Positions 44,793 through 55,131 of a stretch of 64,000 nucleotides of DNA are shown in pieces. The notes beneath the pieces are model-generated. The model worked only from the letters and a program-made list of their open reading frames with translations, had not been told where the DNA came from and did no database searches. The first letter of the stretch is position 1. Every line of letters begins with the position of its first letter. The position numbers and the translations under genes were made by a program. The stretch covers positions 1,922,001 through 1,986,000 of the forward strand of contig OZ244154.1 in NCBI GenBank assembly GCA_965216335.1, in the 5' to 3' direction. This DNA is from JAHEJE01 sp965216335. GTDB taxonomy: Bacteria > Pseudomonadota > Alphaproteobacteria > Rhizobiales > Aestuariivirgaceae.

Positions 44793-45578
44793 TCAACGTG
44801 GCGCCATGCGCAGGGCACCGTCGAGGCGGATGCACTCGCCGTTCAGCATGTCGTTCTCGATGATGTGCTGAGCCAGCCTGGCGTACTCGTCCGGATCGCC
44901 GAGACGCGACGGGTTTGGGATGCCGGCGGCAAGCGCGGCGCGCACATCGTCGGGCAGCCCGGCCACCATCGGCGTGTCGAACAGCCCCGGCATGATCGAA
45001 CAGCAGCGGATGCCGTCGCGCGCCAGGTCGCGCGCCACCGGCAGGGTCAGGCCGATAACGCCGCCCTTGGAGGCGGCGTAGGCCACCTGCCCGATCTGGC
45101 CCTCGACCCCTGCGATCGACGCGGTGTTGACGATCACCCCGCGCCCGCCGTGGGCATCGACCGGGTCGAGACCCAGCATGCCGGCTGCCGCCATCGAGGC
45201 GACGTGGAACGTGCCGATCAGGTTGATGGCGATAACCTTGTGAAACGCCGCCGCATCATGGGCCCGCCGCTCGCCGGTCTTCCTGTCGGCAAAAGCGGTC
45301 TTCTCGCCGACCGCGATGCCGGCACAGCTCACGGCAATGCGTTCCTGGCCATGGGCGGCCCGCGCCGCCGAGAACGCCGCCTCGACGCTTTCAGCATCGC
45401 TGACATCGCACTTGCAGAACACCCCGCCGGTTTCGCCGGCGACCATCTCACCGCGCTCGGCATTCATATCGAAGATCGCAACCTTGGCGCCGAGCCCCGC
45501 CAGCCGCCGCGCTGTTGCCTCGCCCAACCCGGATGCGCCGCCGGTTACAACCGCGCTGACCGTTTCGTTGATTTGCAT
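44793..45578 (-). CDS. SDR-family 3-hydroxyacyl-CoA dehydrogenase-like enzyme
   Basis: A 261-residue short-chain dehydrogenase. The NAD site is VTGGASGLGEATA, the active site is NTASIAGVEGQIGQVAYAASK (Ser plus Y-x3-K), and SCAGIAVGEKT carries the NAG-like motif. The long insert after VGEKTAF and the end GECIRLDGALRMAPR resemble the HSD17B10 type (3-hydroxy-2-methylbutyryl-CoA dehydrogenase). A role in fatty-acid or isoleucine degradation is likely but not shown by neighbours. Confidence 0.88.
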   Translation of the reverse strand: MQINETVSAVVTGGASGLGEATARRLAGLGAKVAIFDMNAERGEMVAGETGGVFCKCDVSDAESVEAAFSAARAAHGQERIAVSCAGIAVGEKTAFADRKTGERRAHDAAAFHKVIAINLIGTFHVASMAAAGMLGLDPVDAHGGRGVIVNTASIAGVEGQIGQVAYAASKGGVIGLTLPVARDLARDGIRCCSIMPGLFDTPMVAGLPDDVRAALAAGIPNPSRLGDPDEYARLAQHIIENDMLNGECIRLDGALRMAPR

Positions 45579-45682
45579 AGCTGTTTACCCTCATCAAAGC
45601 CTGGCGCAGGGGTAACCTTGTCGAAACCGCTTGGCAATTCCATATTAGTATCAGGAAACCCAACCAAGACCGGGGTATCGAG

Positions 45683-46087
45683 ATGCCGAAACATCAGGCC
45701 GCGCCGGATCTTGAGGCAGAGGATATTGCCTTGCCGTCAACGATCAAGCGCAACGAGGAGACCGTCCGCAACGGTTTTTGGCCGAAACTGCAAAAGTTCC
45801 TGGCCCGCGTGCCTTTTGCCGAAAAGGCCGTGGCCGCGTATTATTGCGCCTTCGACCCCGACACGCCGCTGAAAGCCAAAGGCATTCTGCTGGCCGCGCT
45901 GGCCTATTTCATCATGCCGGTCGACGTGCTGCCCGACGTCATACTCGGTCTCGGCTTCACCGATGACCTGACCGTGCTGGCCACCGCCTACGGCCTGATC
46001 CGCTCGCATATCAAGCCGGAGCACACCGAGCGCGCCCGGCAAACGCTCGATGAAATGCGCAAAGGCAACGAACCGCCGGCGCAATAG
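45683..46087 (+). CDS. YkvA (DUF1232) family protein
   Basis: A 134-residue protein of the YkvA/DUF1232 family. The conserved core is YYCAFDPDTPLKAKGILLAA, then AYFIMPVDVLPDVILGLGFTDD; these form one or two short hydrophobic segments around a DxxPD-like motif. The function is unknown. It is divergent from the SDR gene, with a 104-bp gap that should hold both promoters. Confidence 0.9.
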   Translation: MPKHQAAPDLEAEDIALPSTIKRNEETVRNGFWPKLQKFLARVPFAEKAVAAYYCAFDPDTPLKAKGILLAALAYFIMPVDVLPDVILGLGFTDDLTVLATAYGLIRSHIKPEHTERARQTLDEMRKGNEPPAQ

Positions 46088-46106
46088 GCACTGAGGGCCG
46101 CCGGTA

Positions 46107-46613
46107 TTATTCAAAGGCGGCGAAGGCGGGGGCATAGTTGACAGCGCCGGACGCGGGAAGTTCCGTTTTGCCACCCAGCCGAAGCAGCATGAAGTAGGGT
46201 CCGGCGTAGGGGCAGGCATAGTTTTCAGCGGCCTGTTTGCTGAATCCAAATCGCCCGTAAAAGGCCGGATCACCCAACACGAAAACGCCATGAATTCCAC
46301 GCCGCTGCAACTCGGCAATGCCCGCGTCGATCAACCGGCTGGCAATACCCTGCCGGCGATGGCTCGCTGCCACCGCCACGGGCGCAAGGCCTGCCGCCGG
46401 GAACGGCGCGCTCATGCGCGAAAACACGATGTGCCCCACTACACGGCCACCATCGGCGGCGACCAGCGACAAGACGCAATCGCCATCCTCCTGCAGACGT
46501 TCAACCAGGTCGGCCTCCAGCGCCGTGTCGAAGGCCTCCAGCAACAGGTGCCGAATGGCCGGCCCATCACCGGCGGTCTGTGTTCTGATTTCAAGTCCGC
46601 TCATGTGCGGCAT
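46107..46613 (-). CDS. GNAT-family N-acetyltransferase (YhbS-like)
   Basis: A 168-residue GCN5-related acetyltransferase. The acetyl-CoA motif A is LAPVAVAASHRRQGIASRLI, followed by LQRRGIHGVFVLGDPAFYGRFGF, typical of the YhbS group. The substrate is unknown. The start is ATG 46613 or the nearby ATG 46604; neither has a clear ribosome site. A T-shaped palindrome (46661-46797) lies directly upstream. Confidence 0.87.
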   Translation of the reverse strand: MPHMSGLEIRTQTAGDGPAIRHLLLEAFDTALEADLVERLQEDGDCVLSLVAADGGRVVGHIVFSRMSAPFPAAGLAPVAVAASHRRQGIASRLIDAGIAELQRRGIHGVFVLGDPAFYGRFGFSKQAAENYACPYAGPYFMLLRLGGKTELPASGAVNYAPAFAAFE

Positions 46614-46660
46614 CGTGCAAACAGAGCCCGGCCATCCGGTGCGGATAATCGGAACTCAGT

Positions 46661-46797
46661 GTCCGTTTGAAAAGTCCCCAGGTTGGGGACTTTGAGAGCT
46701 GTCCCATCCCGCTCCCCCGCCCGAACCACCCGATCAGGATACCCTCGTGGCTGGTTCGGGCGGGGGAGCGGGATGGGACAGCAGTTTCAAAACGGAC
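46661..46797. repeat. T-shaped (three-way) palindrome
   Basis: The outer stem is GTCCGTTTGAAA (46661-46672) against TTTCAAAACGGAC (46785-46797, one bulged A). Inside are two hairpins. The first has AAAGTCCCCA/TGGGGACTTT arms at about 46671-46693. The second has 31-bp perfect arms, 46698-46728 and 46752-46782, separated by a 23-nt loop. Folded, the strand makes a three-way junction. It lies between two leftward genes. Confidence 0.9.
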
Positions 46798-46799
46798 TC

Positions 46800-47291
46800 T
46801 CAGCTCGAGCCTGACGACTTCTTCTTGGCCTTCTTGGACTTGGAGGTGGATTTCTTCTTTTTCGAGGCGCTGCCCGTCGACTTCTTCGTGGTCTTTTTCG
46901 CCTTGTCGTCGCTCTTCTTGGCGGCGGTCTTTTTCTTGTCAGACACCTTCTTCTTGGTCTTCTTCACCTTCTCGGCCTTGTCGTCCGACGACTTCTTGGC
47001 ACTCTTGGTCTCCGACTTGGTGGCCTTCTTTTCAGCCGCCTTCTTCTTGCCGGCGGCCTTCTTCTCACTGGACTTGGCTATCCCCTGGCCTGGCTTGCGG
47101 CGGCAGAAGGCCGATACCTTGGTGCCGTCGGACCGCTTATGTGCCTTGACGAACGAGCATTCGTGAGCCGCCTGACAGGACGATTTGTTCAAGCCCTTGC
47201 ATTCAGCGGCATGAGCGGTCTGCGGCTGGGCGATGACTAGCACGAAAAGCGCAGCGACGACTGCGATGAGGCAGTTCAGTTTCCGATACAT
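46800..47291 (-). CDS. secreted cysteine-knot plus lysine-rich tail protein
   Basis: A 163-residue exported protein. The first 28 residues form a clear Sec signal (MYRKLNCLIAVVAALFVLVI then AQPQTAHAA). A short domain with four cysteines follows (CKGLNKSSCQAAHECSFVKA, then AFCRRKPGQG), resembling small cysteine modules of alphaproteobacterial secreted proteins. The last 105 residues are almost only Lys, Ser, Ala, Asp and Thr with KK/AKK runs, like a histone H1 tail. ATG 47291 is preferred to an upstream in-frame start at 47330 because it begins the signal peptide. The function is unknown; nucleic-acid, lipid A or polysaccharide binding in the periplasm is conceivable. Confidence 0.8.
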   Translation of the reverse strand: MYRKLNCLIAVVAALFVLVIAQPQTAHAAECKGLNKSSCQAAHECSFVKAHKRSDGTKVSAFCRRKPGQGIAKSSEKKAAGKKKAAEKKATKSETKSAKKSSDDKAEKVKKTKKKVSDKKKTAAKKSDDKAKKTTKKSTGSASKKKKSTSKSKKAKKKSSGSS

Positions 47292-47348
47292 GTGATGACC
47301 CCGGTCTGTTTGAGTTCTGGTGACGGGCAAACGCCCTGACCTGCAAAC

Positions 47349-47954
47349 TCACTTATGCCCCCTGCCAGCCGCCCAGGCAAGCGCTTCGCCCAACCGGTCG
47401 TCGCCCCAGAACAGTTCCCGGTCGGCGGTGACGAACGATGGCGCACCGAAAATCCCCAATCCGCGAGCCTCCTCGTCGCGCTTGCGCAACGCCTGCTTGA
47501 CGTCCGCTGCCCCGGCCCGCTCCAGCCAGTGATCCGGCTTGACATTACAGGCTTCAAGCGCCGCCACCACCGCCTCGCGGCTGGCGATTTCGTCGCCCTC
47601 GCCATATTCGCGCGCAAACACTGCATGGCAGAATTCCGCCAGCCACGGCCGGCGCGCCGCTGCCACACACACCCGCGTCGCCAGCAGCGCCGATTGCGGA
47701 AACACGTCCGGCCGCTTGAATGCGATGCCGTAGCCATGTGCCTGGCGCGCCACATCGCGCCACATATAGCGGCCCTTTACCTCGTAGATATTGAACGGCG
47801 AGGTGTCCCAGCCCTGCGCCTTGAACACCGGCCCGAGCAGAAACGGCATCCAGCGCACCTCGACGCCTGCCGCCTGGGCCAGCGGCCCGATCCGCATGGC
47901 ACTGAGGTAGGAGTAAGTCGACGCGAAATCGAACCAGAAATCGAGGCGTGCCAT
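47349..47954 (-). CDS. 2-hydroxychromene-2-carboxylate isomerase-family protein
   Basis: A 201-residue DsbA/GST-kappa-fold protein. The start LDFWFDFASTYSYLSAMRIG carries the serine that replaces the CxxC of DsbA, the mark of HCCA isomerases. WMPFLLGPVFKAQGWDTSP, the helical insert and the terminal GIFGAPSFVTADRELFWGDD then R are typical. HCCA isomerase acts in naphthalene-type degradation and uses glutathione; many genomic homologs have other, unknown substrates. It is 57 bp upstream of the lysine-rich gene on the same strand and divergent from argG. Confidence 0.87.
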   Translation of the reverse strand: MARLDFWFDFASTYSYLSAMRIGPLAQAAGVEVRWMPFLLGPVFKAQGWDTSPFNIYEVKGRYMWRDVARQAHGYGIAFKRPDVFPQSALLATRVCVAAARRPWLAEFCHAVFAREYGEGDEIASREAVVAALEACNVKPDHWLERAGAADVKQALRKRDEEARGLGIFGAPSFVTADRELFWGDDRLGEALAWAAGRGHK

Positions 47955-48041
47955 GATGCGTCAAACTCCCTCTTGCTACTCAATACCGCGCGCTTATATT
48001 GCGCCGGATTTCAACCTTACAGCAATGCGGATTGCGCGCCC

Positions 48042-49259
<1,218 letters not shown>

Positions 49260-49277
49260 GCCACCGCGAGCGCAGGC

Positions 49278-50045
49278 TCATTCCACATTGAAGTTGACCT
49301 CCAGGCCGGTCCCGACCTCGTCTTCGTTGAGGAAGTAGAAGTCCTCGGCCATCGCCGCATTGGCCAGCTCTTCGACCCTTTCCGCGGTCAGGGCATCGCC
49401 CAGGCTTTCAAGTTCCGGAAGGGTCTTTTCCATGGTGTTGGCAAAGCGCGCCGAACCGTATTCGTCGGCCCGTGTCATCAGCAGTTGACCGCCACTGCCG
49501 AAGGCGACGGCGTTGCCGGGCATGGAGGCGCTGATATCGAACTGATTGATGCACCCGGTTCCGACCGGACACGGCTTGCCCTTGATCAGCTTCACCCATT
49601 TCGGCCCGCCGATCATGACGGCGAAGTACATGATGCCGGCCTTGGCGCGCGAGACCCCGCTTTCCAGCAGCGCCTCGTGAAACACCTTGTGGGTCTGCCG
49701 CCACGGACGCACATGCCGGTCGCAATAGTGGTCGTGAATGACGGCTGCCTTGATGAAAGCCGCCGCGAAAGGCTCACCGACGAACGGCTGCGCCCACGGC
49801 GGGATTGATGCGCCGTCGGTCAACAGGCCCTTGGCCGCCTGCCAGCCCACGTCGTTGGAGTCCACGAAACCGAAATCCTCATCGACTGTGCATAATCCAT
49901 CGGCTTCACATCCGTCCGGCTTGAGAACCAGTTCGCCTTCAAAGCCAGCTTTTGCGCCAAGCGGTGCACTGATGGTCAGACATGCGAACACTGCGGCAGC
50001 AAGCATCGAACGGTTTGCGTGGAATGACATGATTGAATCCTTCAT
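49278..50045 (-). CDS. exported DUF1353 domain protein
   Basis: A 255-residue secreted protein. A signal peptide (SMLAAAVFACLTISAPLGAK) is followed by a DUF1353 domain, recognisable by LLTDGASIPPWAQPFVGEPF, AAVIHDHYCDRH and FHEALLESGVSRAKAGIMYF. DUF1353 appears in phage and bacterial proteins of uncertain function; the H-D-x2-C pattern suggests a metal site. The C-terminal 60 residues are acidic. The start is ATG 50045 or ATG 50030. It is convergent with argG, with an 18-bp gap. Confidence 0.8.
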   Translation of the reverse strand: MKDSIMSFHANRSMLAAAVFACLTISAPLGAKAGFEGELVLKPDGCEADGLCTVDEDFGFVDSNDVGWQAAKGLLTDGASIPPWAQPFVGEPFAAAFIKAAVIHDHYCDRHVRPWRQTHKVFHEALLESGVSRAKAGIMYFAVMIGGPKWVKLIKGKPCPVGTGCINQFDISASMPGNAVAFGSGGQLLMTRADEYGSARFANTMEKTLPELESLGDALTAERVEELANAAMAEDFYFLNEDEVGTGLEVNFNVE

Positions 50046-50170
50046 TGAGTTGTTGATATCGCCGTCCGGTCAGGCTTTTGGGCACCAACCGCCCCTCCCG
50101 CCTGGTACAGGCTGACTGGAACTCAACATCCTGCGCCAGCCGAAAGGGGCAATCTCGTGTTGCTTAGGCG

Positions 50171-51784
50171 TCAGCTGCGGGCCGGGCAGGCAGTCAGCGC
50201 CTGGGTGAGCTTGAGGCGTGGTGTGCCTTCGCCATTGTTCTGATCTGACTGCCGCATGCACTGCATCGCCTCGGTGCTCGTGTAGCCCGGGCGCACCAGG
50301 CGGAACAGGATGTAGGCGGACGCGCAGTAAGGCGACGCCATCGAGGTCCCGCTCATCTTGCCGTAGGACGAAGCTGACGGCTGATCGGATGCATCGAACG
50401 CAAGCGTGCTCATGATGTTGACACCCGGACAGGAGATATCGGCGCCGGAATTCGAGAAGCTGGCCCGGGTTCCATCGGTTCCATGGGCGCCAACGATGAC
50501 ACCGTTTGTGGCAAGGCCCTGTTCGCGCGCCACGATGGCGGCCCAATTGAACGGGCTGGCGTACTTCGCACCGATTGGCGTATCGAGACCGGTGCTGTCG
50601 TTGCCCGCTGCGGAAAAGATTATCTTGTCCTTGCTCTGCGCCAGTTCGAGCAGCGACACCAGCAGCGTACCCTGCATTTCAACCAGCTGCCGCCACTGGC
50701 CGGATTCGGGCAGGTCCGGATTGATGCCGAAATTGCTGCGCCAGTTATAGCCGAGGCTCACGTTGAATGCCGAGACATCCTCTTCTTCGGTAACGAACCG
50801 GTCGAGGGTGCTCAGTATCTGGCTGAACAGAACCATGAACCCCAATTGGGGATTTCCACCGGCGCCTTCAAAGAACACATCACCTGAGCGCGCCCGCACG
50901 AAACAGTTGGGCAGAACGCCCTTTGTCCCGACGCCATCATGGCGTCCGCAGCCGATCCCCGCGACATGGTTTCCATGATTGTCGCGTCCCGACGCTGTCG
51001 GAAAGCTGATGAAGGTAAGATCGTTGTGCCGTCCGAACCCGACATCCATGACACCGAAGATCACCCCGTCGTTGGCGCCCGGCATGGTCCACAGCTGGTC
51101 GGCTTCGATATCCGCGATGCCCCAGTCCGAGACTTCGCTGGCATCGGTTTCGACGAGCGCGGTTATGATGTCGGTCGGATGCAGGACGTTGGTGATTTCA
51201 ATGCTGTCCCCATCGGCCTGTTTGTCGGTGAGCAGAATGTCCGGTGTCGCCGAGCGGATGCGGCTGTCTTTCTTGAACTCCTTTGCCGCTTCGGTCATGC
51301 CGCGGATGATGGAATCATTCACGCTGGTGTCGGTCAGTTTCGGCTGGAAGAACCTCGTCAGATCCGCCTTGACCTGAACGGCGCCGATACCGGGGTAGGT
51401 TTGCACGACCTTCAGGTTGTTGGTCCTCAGGTAGTCCTCGACATCGGCCGGCGTTGTCTTGGCGGCGAACTGGATGATCATGGTGTCGGGCACGACGAAC
51501 GGCAGGCTGTTGACGGTGCCGCCGCTGTTTGCGGCCTTCTCCCGGCCGATGTTGTCGAGGTTGCCCTTGTCGATGACCAGTTCGCGCGGCTTGATCGACC
51601 TCTTTGTCCAGGTCTTGTATTCGACCTTCGGCAATTGCCGAATGGCCTGACTGGTGTAGGACGACGGCAGGTTGGACAGGCCGGGACTTGCATCGGTGGC
51701 CGGCGGCAGCGACTGGGCCGACGCGGCAAGGGTGGATTGCAGCAGGCCAAGGGCCGCCAGAGCGAGAATTGAAGAAGTGCGCAT
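50171..51784 (-). CDS. exported subtilisin-like serine peptidase (S8)
   Basis: A 537-residue secreted subtilase. The signal peptide is MRTSSILALAALGLLQSTLA through ASAQS. An inhibitor-like propeptide follows (VPDTMIIQFAAKTTPADVED and the LKVVQTYPGIGAVQVKA strand, about residues 95-160). The catalytic domain has aspartate in VIFGVMDVGFGRHND, histidine in NHGNHVAGIGCG and serine in SGTSMASPYCASAYIL. ATG 51784 begins the signal peptide; the frame upstream is not coding. It may mature autocatalytically outside the cytoplasm. The substrate is unknown. Confidence 0.88.
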   Translation of the reverse strand: MRTSSILALAALGLLQSTLAASAQSLPPATDASPGLSNLPSSYTSQAIRQLPKVEYKTWTKRSIKPRELVIDKGNLDNIGREKAANSGGTVNSLPFVVPDTMIIQFAAKTTPADVEDYLRTNNLKVVQTYPGIGAVQVKADLTRFFQPKLTDTSVNDSIIRGMTEAAKEFKKDSRIRSATPDILLTDKQADGDSIEITNVLHPTDIITALVETDASEVSDWGIADIEADQLWTMPGANDGVIFGVMDVGFGRHNDLTFISFPTASGRDNHGNHVAGIGCGRHDGVGTKGVLPNCFVRARSGDVFFEGAGGNPQLGFMVLFSQILSTLDRFVTEEEDVSAFNVSLGYNWRSNFGINPDLPESGQWRQLVEMQGTLLVSLLELAQSKDKIIFSAAGNDSTGLDTPIGAKYASPFNWAAIVAREQGLATNGVIVGAHGTDGTRASFSNSGADISCPGVNIMSTLAFDASDQPSASSYGKMSGTSMASPYCASAYILFRLVRPGYTSTEAMQCMRQSDQNNGEGTPRLKLTQALTACPARS

Positions 51785-52070
51785 GATGGAATACCTCTCA
51801 AAAGGGTTATTGCCGTAACGTAATTTTAAGGCATCTGGCAGAGGCATTCTGTGCGTTAGATCACAGGCGGCACGGAATTTGATGAGAACAAATTCTTTCG
51901 TCAGAGCGATTTTCCCAGCTGGGCGCCACAGCCGCGAAAGAATTCGGACCTGGGACGCCAACGGAAACGCCGTTCGCGCGGCATCGCGGACCGTTGCCCC
52001 TTTCAATCCTGCCCGCAAACCGCTACATGGCGCTCAGCTTCAAGCATCCCACCGTTCGCGAAAGTCACCC

Positions 52071-53900
52071 ATGTCCCTGCGCAATATCGCCATCATCGCT
52101 CATGTCGATCATGGCAAGACAACCCTGATCGACCGGCTGCTGGCCCAGTCCGGCGCCTTCCGCGACAACCAGAAGGTTGCCGAGCGGATCATGGATTCCA
52201 ACGATCTCGAGCGCGAGCGCGGCATCACCATTCTGGCCAAGGCGACCTCGATCGACTGGAACGACACCCGCATCAACATCGTCGATACGCCGGGCCATGC
52301 CGATTTCGGCGGCGAGGTCGAGCGCATCCTCAACATGGTCGATGGCGCCGTTCTTCTTGTCGATGCGGCCGAGGGACCCATGCCACAAACGAAGTTTGTG
52401 CTCGCCAAGGCGCTCAAGATCGGCCTCAAACCCATCGTCGCCATCAACAAGATCGACAAGCCGGACGAGCGCCACGTCGAGGTGGTCAACGAGGTGTTCG
52501 ACCTGTTCGCCGCGCTCGATGCGACAGACGAGCAGCTCGACTTCCCGATCCTGTACGGCTCGGCCAAGGACGGCTGGATGTCGGACAGGCCGGACGGCCC
52601 GAAGCAGACCATGGCGCCGCTGTTCGACATGGTGCTGGAGCACGTTCCCGAGCCGGCCATCGAAGACGGCGCGTTCCGCATGCTCGCCACCACCATCGAG
52701 GCCAACCCGTTCCTCGGCCGGGTACTCACCGGCCGGGTGCGTTCCGGCACGATCAGGCCGAACCAGACCGTCAAGGCCCTGTCGCGCGACGGAAAGACTG
52801 TCGAGCAAGGGAGGGTCTCGAAGGTCCTGGCCTTTCGTGGCCTTGAACGCCAGCCGATCGAGGAAGGCACAGCCGGCGACATCATCTCCATTGCCGGCCT
52901 GACCAAGGCCACCGTCGCCGACACCATCTGCAACCCGGCCGTCACCGACGCCATCGAGGCCCAGCCGATCGACCCGCCGACCCTGTCGATGAGCTTCCGC
53001 ATAAACGACGGTCCACTGGCCGGCACCGAGGGTTCGAAGGTGCAGAGCCGCGTCATCCGCGAGCGGCTGATGCGCGAGGCCGAAGGTAACGTCGCCCTGC
53101 AGATCGCCGATGTGCCCGGCGAGGCCGACACGTTCCAGGTCTCCGGCCGCGGCGAGTTGCAGCTCGCCATCCTGATCGAAACCATGCGCCGCGAGGGTTT
53201 CGAGCTCACCGTCGGCCGCCCACGCGTGGTCATGCGCAATGACCAGGAGACCGGCGAGCGCCTTGAGCCCATTGAGGAAGTCATCATCGACGTCGATGAG
53301 GAATTCTCAGGCGCCGTGGTGCAGAAACTGTCGGAGCGCCGTGCCGAGCTGATCGACATGCGCCCGTCCGGCGCCGGCCGCCAGCGGCTGGTGTTTCATG
53401 CCCCGACGCGCGGCCTGATCGGCTACAACTCCGAACTGCTGTCCGACACCCGCGGCACGGCGATCATGAACCGCCTGTTTCATGCCTACGCGCCCCATGC
53501 CGGGGCGATACCGGCGCGTCACACGGGCGCGCTCATCTCCAATTCCGACGGTGTCGCCGTGGCCTATGCCCTGTGGAAGCTGGAGGACCGCGGCCCGATG
53601 TTCATCGAGCCAGGCGCCAAGGTCTATGCCGGCATGATCGTCGGCGAGCACACGCGCGGCAACGATCTGGAGATCAACGTGCTGAAGGGCAAGCAGCTGA
53701 CCAACATCCGTGCCGCCGGCAAGGACGATGCCGTTCAGCTCACCCCGCCGGTCCGGATGACGCTGGAAAAGGCGCTGGCCTATATCGGCGACGATGAACT
53801 GGTGGAGATTACCCCAAGCTCCATCCGCCTGCGCAAGCGCCTGCTCGACACCCACGAACGCAAACGCGCCAGCCGTGCTGCGGCGGACGAAGTCGCATAG
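52071..53900 (+). CDS. typA: ribosome-associated GTPase TypA/BipA
   Basis: A 609-residue translational GTPase related to EF-G and LepA, needed for 50S maturation and stress growth in relatives. G motifs: AHVDHGKTT (G1), RGITI (G2), DTPGHADFGGEV (G3) and NKIDKP (G4). EF-G-like domains II-III and V and the TypA-specific C-terminus with HTRGNDLEINVLKGKQLTNI are present. The ATG at 52071 gives normal length; an upstream frame extension lacks similarity. Confidence 0.96.
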   Translation: MSLRNIAIIAHVDHGKTTLIDRLLAQSGAFRDNQKVAERIMDSNDLERERGITILAKATSIDWNDTRINIVDTPGHADFGGEVERILNMVDGAVLLVDAAEGPMPQTKFVLAKALKIGLKPIVAINKIDKPDERHVEVVNEVFDLFAALDATDEQLDFPILYGSAKDGWMSDRPDGPKQTMAPLFDMVLEHVPEPAIEDGAFRMLATTIEANPFLGRVLTGRVRSGTIRPNQTVKALSRDGKTVEQGRVSKVLAFRGLERQPIEEGTAGDIISIAGLTKATVADTICNPAVTDAIEAQPIDPPTLSMSFRINDGPLAGTEGSKVQSRVIRERLMREAEGNVALQIADVPGEADTFQVSGRGELQLAILIETMRREGFELTVGRPRVVMRNDQETGERLEPIEEVIIDVDEEFSGAVVQKLSERRAELIDMRPSGAGRQRLVFHAPTRGLIGYNSELLSDTRGTAIMNRLFHAYAPHAGAIPARHTGALISNSDGVAVAYALWKLEDRGPMFIEPGAKVYAGMIVGEHTRGNDLEINVLKGKQLTNIRAAGKDDAVQLTPPVRMTLEKALAYIGDDELVEITPSSIRLRKRLLDTHERKRASRAAADEVA

Positions 53901-53907
53901 AGCACCT

Positions 53908-54579
53908 TTACTCCTGGAATTTCATCGCCGCGTCATCGGCGCATGGTGCGCCTGACACCATGTGCGACAGCTGGAGAGGCCGCTTGCTCAGCAGCATCGG
54001 CGTGTCCTTGGCGCAATCGAAACCGCGCGCCTGGGTGTCGGCCAGCATCCGGGCAATGCTGTTGTGTTCCGGCAGCCCGCCGTCGACATAGGCGATATGG
54101 CAGGCCTGCTCTTGCTTGAGCGCCGTAACCGCCAGAAAGCTTGACCGGTTTCCCTGGCCGTCGTCCAGCCGGTAACGCACGATGGTGGCCACCGGCTTGC
54201 CGCCGTCCAGACGCCATTCAAGCTTGTCGCCGACCGTGTTGAACGAACCGAAGGTCTGCTGCGACACGCATTGCCGGCGCGGTTGTGCTCCATAGCCGAT
54301 GAAGATACGCAAATCGCCTTCCGCCAGCCACACCGGAACACCGCCAAGCCCGTCACAGGTGAACTGCACGCTGCCGCTTTCCTCATCGGCGGCGATCTGG
54401 CGGCAGTCGTCAACCGCCAGCGATGAGTATCGGCTCGCAACTTCGCCTGCCGGTGCTGCCGGAACAAGCCCGGCCAGGACGAGAATGGCTCCGGCGGCCA
54501 GGGCAATGCACTTTCGCCTATGCACCGGATTGCCTATTGCGGCGTCACGGCGATTGCGGTTGTTTGAGCCAACGTCCAT
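53908..54579 (-). CDS. secreted hypothetical protein
   Basis: I do not recognise a named family. The 223 residues begin with a short basic segment and a hydrophobic helix (CIALAAGAILVLAGLVPAAP then AGE), i.e. a signal peptide with a long n-region. Six cysteines in the mature part (for example DDCRQIAADE, VQFTCDGLGG, RQCVSQQTFGSF, QACHIAYVDG, FDCAKDTP and APCADD) suggest disulfides. It is compact and periplasmic or secreted. It is divergent from ppa with a 17-bp gap, and its stop is 7 bp from the end of convergent typA. Confidence 0.75.
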   Translation of the reverse strand: MDVGSNNRNRRDAAIGNPVHRRKCIALAAGAILVLAGLVPAAPAGEVASRYSSLAVDDCRQIAADEESGSVQFTCDGLGGVPVWLAEGDLRIFIGYGAQPRRQCVSQQTFGSFNTVGDKLEWRLDGGKPVATIVRYRLDDGQGNRSSFLAVTALKQEQACHIAYVDGGLPEHNSIARMLADTQARGFDCAKDTPMLLSKRPLQLSHMVSGAPCADDAAMKFQE

Positions 54580-54596
54580 TGCACAGGAACCTCGAA

Positions 54597-55130
54597 ATGC
54601 GTCTCGATGCCATTACCATTGGTGACAACCCGCCGCACGAAGTCAACATGATCGTCGAGGTGCCGATCGGCGGCGAGCCGATCAAGTACGAGATGGACAA
54701 GCAGGCCGGCACCATGGTGGTCGACCGGTTCCTGTACACGGCGATGCGCTATCCCGGCAATTACGGCTTCATCCCGCACACCCTGTCGGAAGACGGCGAT
54801 CCGGTCGACATCCTGCTGGTCACCCAGCGTACCCTGGTGCCCGGCGCCGTCGTCGCCTGCCGCCCGATCGGTGTGCTGGAGATGACCGACGAGTCCGGCG
54901 GCGATGAAAAGATCGTCGCCGTGCCGGTGTCGCGCATCACCCGGCGCTATGAGACCATCAAGGACGTCGCCGACCTGCCGGAAATCCAGTTCAGGCAGAT
55001 CGAGCATTTCTTTGCCCACTACAAGGACCTGGAATCGGGCAAGTGGGCCGCCACCAAAGGCTGGGGCGACCACAAGGACGCCGAACGCCGCATTCTCGAG
55101 GCCATCGAGCGGGCGAAGGCGGCGAAGTAG
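54597..55130 (+). CDS. ppa: inorganic pyrophosphatase
   Basis: A 177-residue family I pyrophosphatase that hydrolyses PPi to phosphate with Mg2+. Metal-binding acidic motif: EDGDPVDILLV. The flanking RYPGNYGFIPHTLS and the KDVADLPE and HYKDLESGKW blocks are also typical. ATG 54597 with AGGAA upstream is preferred over a long upstream in-frame extension that lies inside the divergent gene. It is convergent with and almost touches the LysR gene. Confidence 0.95.
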   Translation: MRLDAITIGDNPPHEVNMIVEVPIGGEPIKYEMDKQAGTMVVDRFLYTAMRYPGNYGFIPHTLSEDGDPVDILLVTQRTLVPGAVVACRPIGVLEMTDESGGDEKIVAVPVSRITRRYETIKDVADLPEIQFRQIEHFFAHYKDLESGKWAATKGWGDHKDAERRILEAIERAKAAK

Positions 55131-55131
55131 G

